From the NCBI RefSeq assembly GCF_041154745.1, contig NZ_AP031573.1, forward strand, positions 2,728,001 through 2,792,000: a stretch of DNA of 64,000 bases. The letters run 5' to 3'. The stretch is from Flavobacterium sp. CFS9. Lineage in GTDB: Bacteria; Bacteroidota; Bacteroidia; Flavobacteriales; Flavobacteriaceae. The position numbers and the translations under genes are program-made. The notes below the pieces were generated by a model, which was not told the DNA's origin, ran no database searches, and was given only the letters and a program-made list of their open reading frames with translations. Below are positions 63,650 through 64,000 of the stretch, one piece after another; the first letter of the stretch is position 1; the number at the start of each line of letters is the position of its first letter.

Positions 63650-64000
63650 TGAAAAATAAAGTAATCTATCCTTTAATAGGAATATTGTTTTTATCGCTTT
63701 CTGCTTTCGCATTCCACAAGTTTTATGTGGGTGTTTTTCAGGTCAATTATGCCGCCGAAAAAAAGATGATTCAGATTACTTCCCGCATTTTTATTGATGA
63801 TCTTAATAATGGTATGGAGAAAAAATACCATAAGAAAACATTCGTAGGAACCGATAAAGAAACCGAAGCAGATGTAGAGCTGCTAAAAAAATACCTTGCA
63901 GAAAACTTTATCATTAAAATAAATGGCCAGTCAAAACCCATCACTTTTTTATCTAAAGAGATAGAAGCCGGAGACGTTTTGGTTTGTTATTCCCGAATAA
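63649..64000 (+). CDS. Secreted DUF6702 protein (3' end beyond window)
   Basis: About 117 residues are visible; the gene runs off the right edge. ATG 63649 overlaps the preceding stop by one base (TAATG). A signal peptide (about 1-21, LSLSAFAFHKF) leads to HKFYVGVFQVNYAAEKKM and IFIDDLNNGMEKKYHKKTF, the DUF6702 pattern. The family is Bacteroidota-specific and uncharacterised, often found near M1 metallopeptidase genes, which may lie just outside. Confidence 0.85.
   Translation, partial: MKNKVIYPLIGILFLSLSAFAFHKFYVGVFQVNYAAEKKMIQITSRIFIDDLNNGMEKKYHKKTFVGTDKETEADVELLKKYLAENFIIKINGQSKPITFLSKEIEAGDVLVCYSRI

Overview
The window looks like a chromosomal segment of a Flavobacteriaceae bacterium, most likely Flavobacterium. 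It is AT-rich, its recognisable promoters have the Bacteroidota -7 box TAnnTTTG, and most genes belong to families typical of the phylum: the type IX secretion plug protein, DUF983, DUF6370, DUF6702, DUF5916, a paired LytS/LytTR layout, and DUF1573. No rRNA operon, CRISPR array, prophage or intact insertion sequence is visible. Many apparent long ORFs begin at TTG; where a well-placed ATG or GTG lies just inside, I use that start.

Layout. 1-4.9 kb: partial SpoU methyltransferase, DUF1573 protein, mutS, tRNA-Gly(GCC), tRNA-Leu(TAA), a YegP-like protein and an Ala-rich heptad-repeat lipoprotein. 5.2-10.6 kb: envelope and lipid genes (waaA, a DegT aminotransferase, galE, fabD, DUF983) and a frameshifted small gene. 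10.8-13.7 kb: AraC regulator, YceI, a mono-cluster ferredoxin, pirin. 14-18.7 kb: a glyoxylate-shunt module, with an ScfR/RamB-type regulator divergent from aceB-aceA. 18.8-28.8 kb: mainly housekeeping genes (purT-DUF6370-crp operon, U32 peptidase family, aminotransferase, desaturase, rsmG). 29-36.3 kb: two LytS/LytTR two-component systems around a CocE/NonD hydrolase, then an SMP-30 propeller. 36.4-46.7 kb: pruA, apaG, T9SS plug, SNF2 helicase, methyltransferase, a GxxExxY cassette, map and DUF445. 47-52 kb: a tetR-ABC-hlyD-tolC export operon whose ATPase domain has lost most catalytic motifs. 52.3-59 kb: gpmI, a DUF5916 protein and two convergent L,D-transpeptidases. 59.7-60.2 kb: three tandem tRNA-Gly(TCC). 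60.5-64 kb: pepE and a tightly coupled operon of three related secreted proteins plus DUF6702.

The most unusual feature is a 511-bp cassette (43826-44336) squeezed between map and a methyltransferase gene. A PD-(D/E)XK nuclease-family GxxExxY gene, now with a one-base frameshift near its end, sits between 25-bp inverted repeats. The same arm sequence builds two gene-free hairpin elements elsewhere (11679-11734 and 45228-45337), so the three may be full and empty forms of one dispersed element. Several other families of intergenic long-hairpin repeats also occupy the 3' ends of genes.
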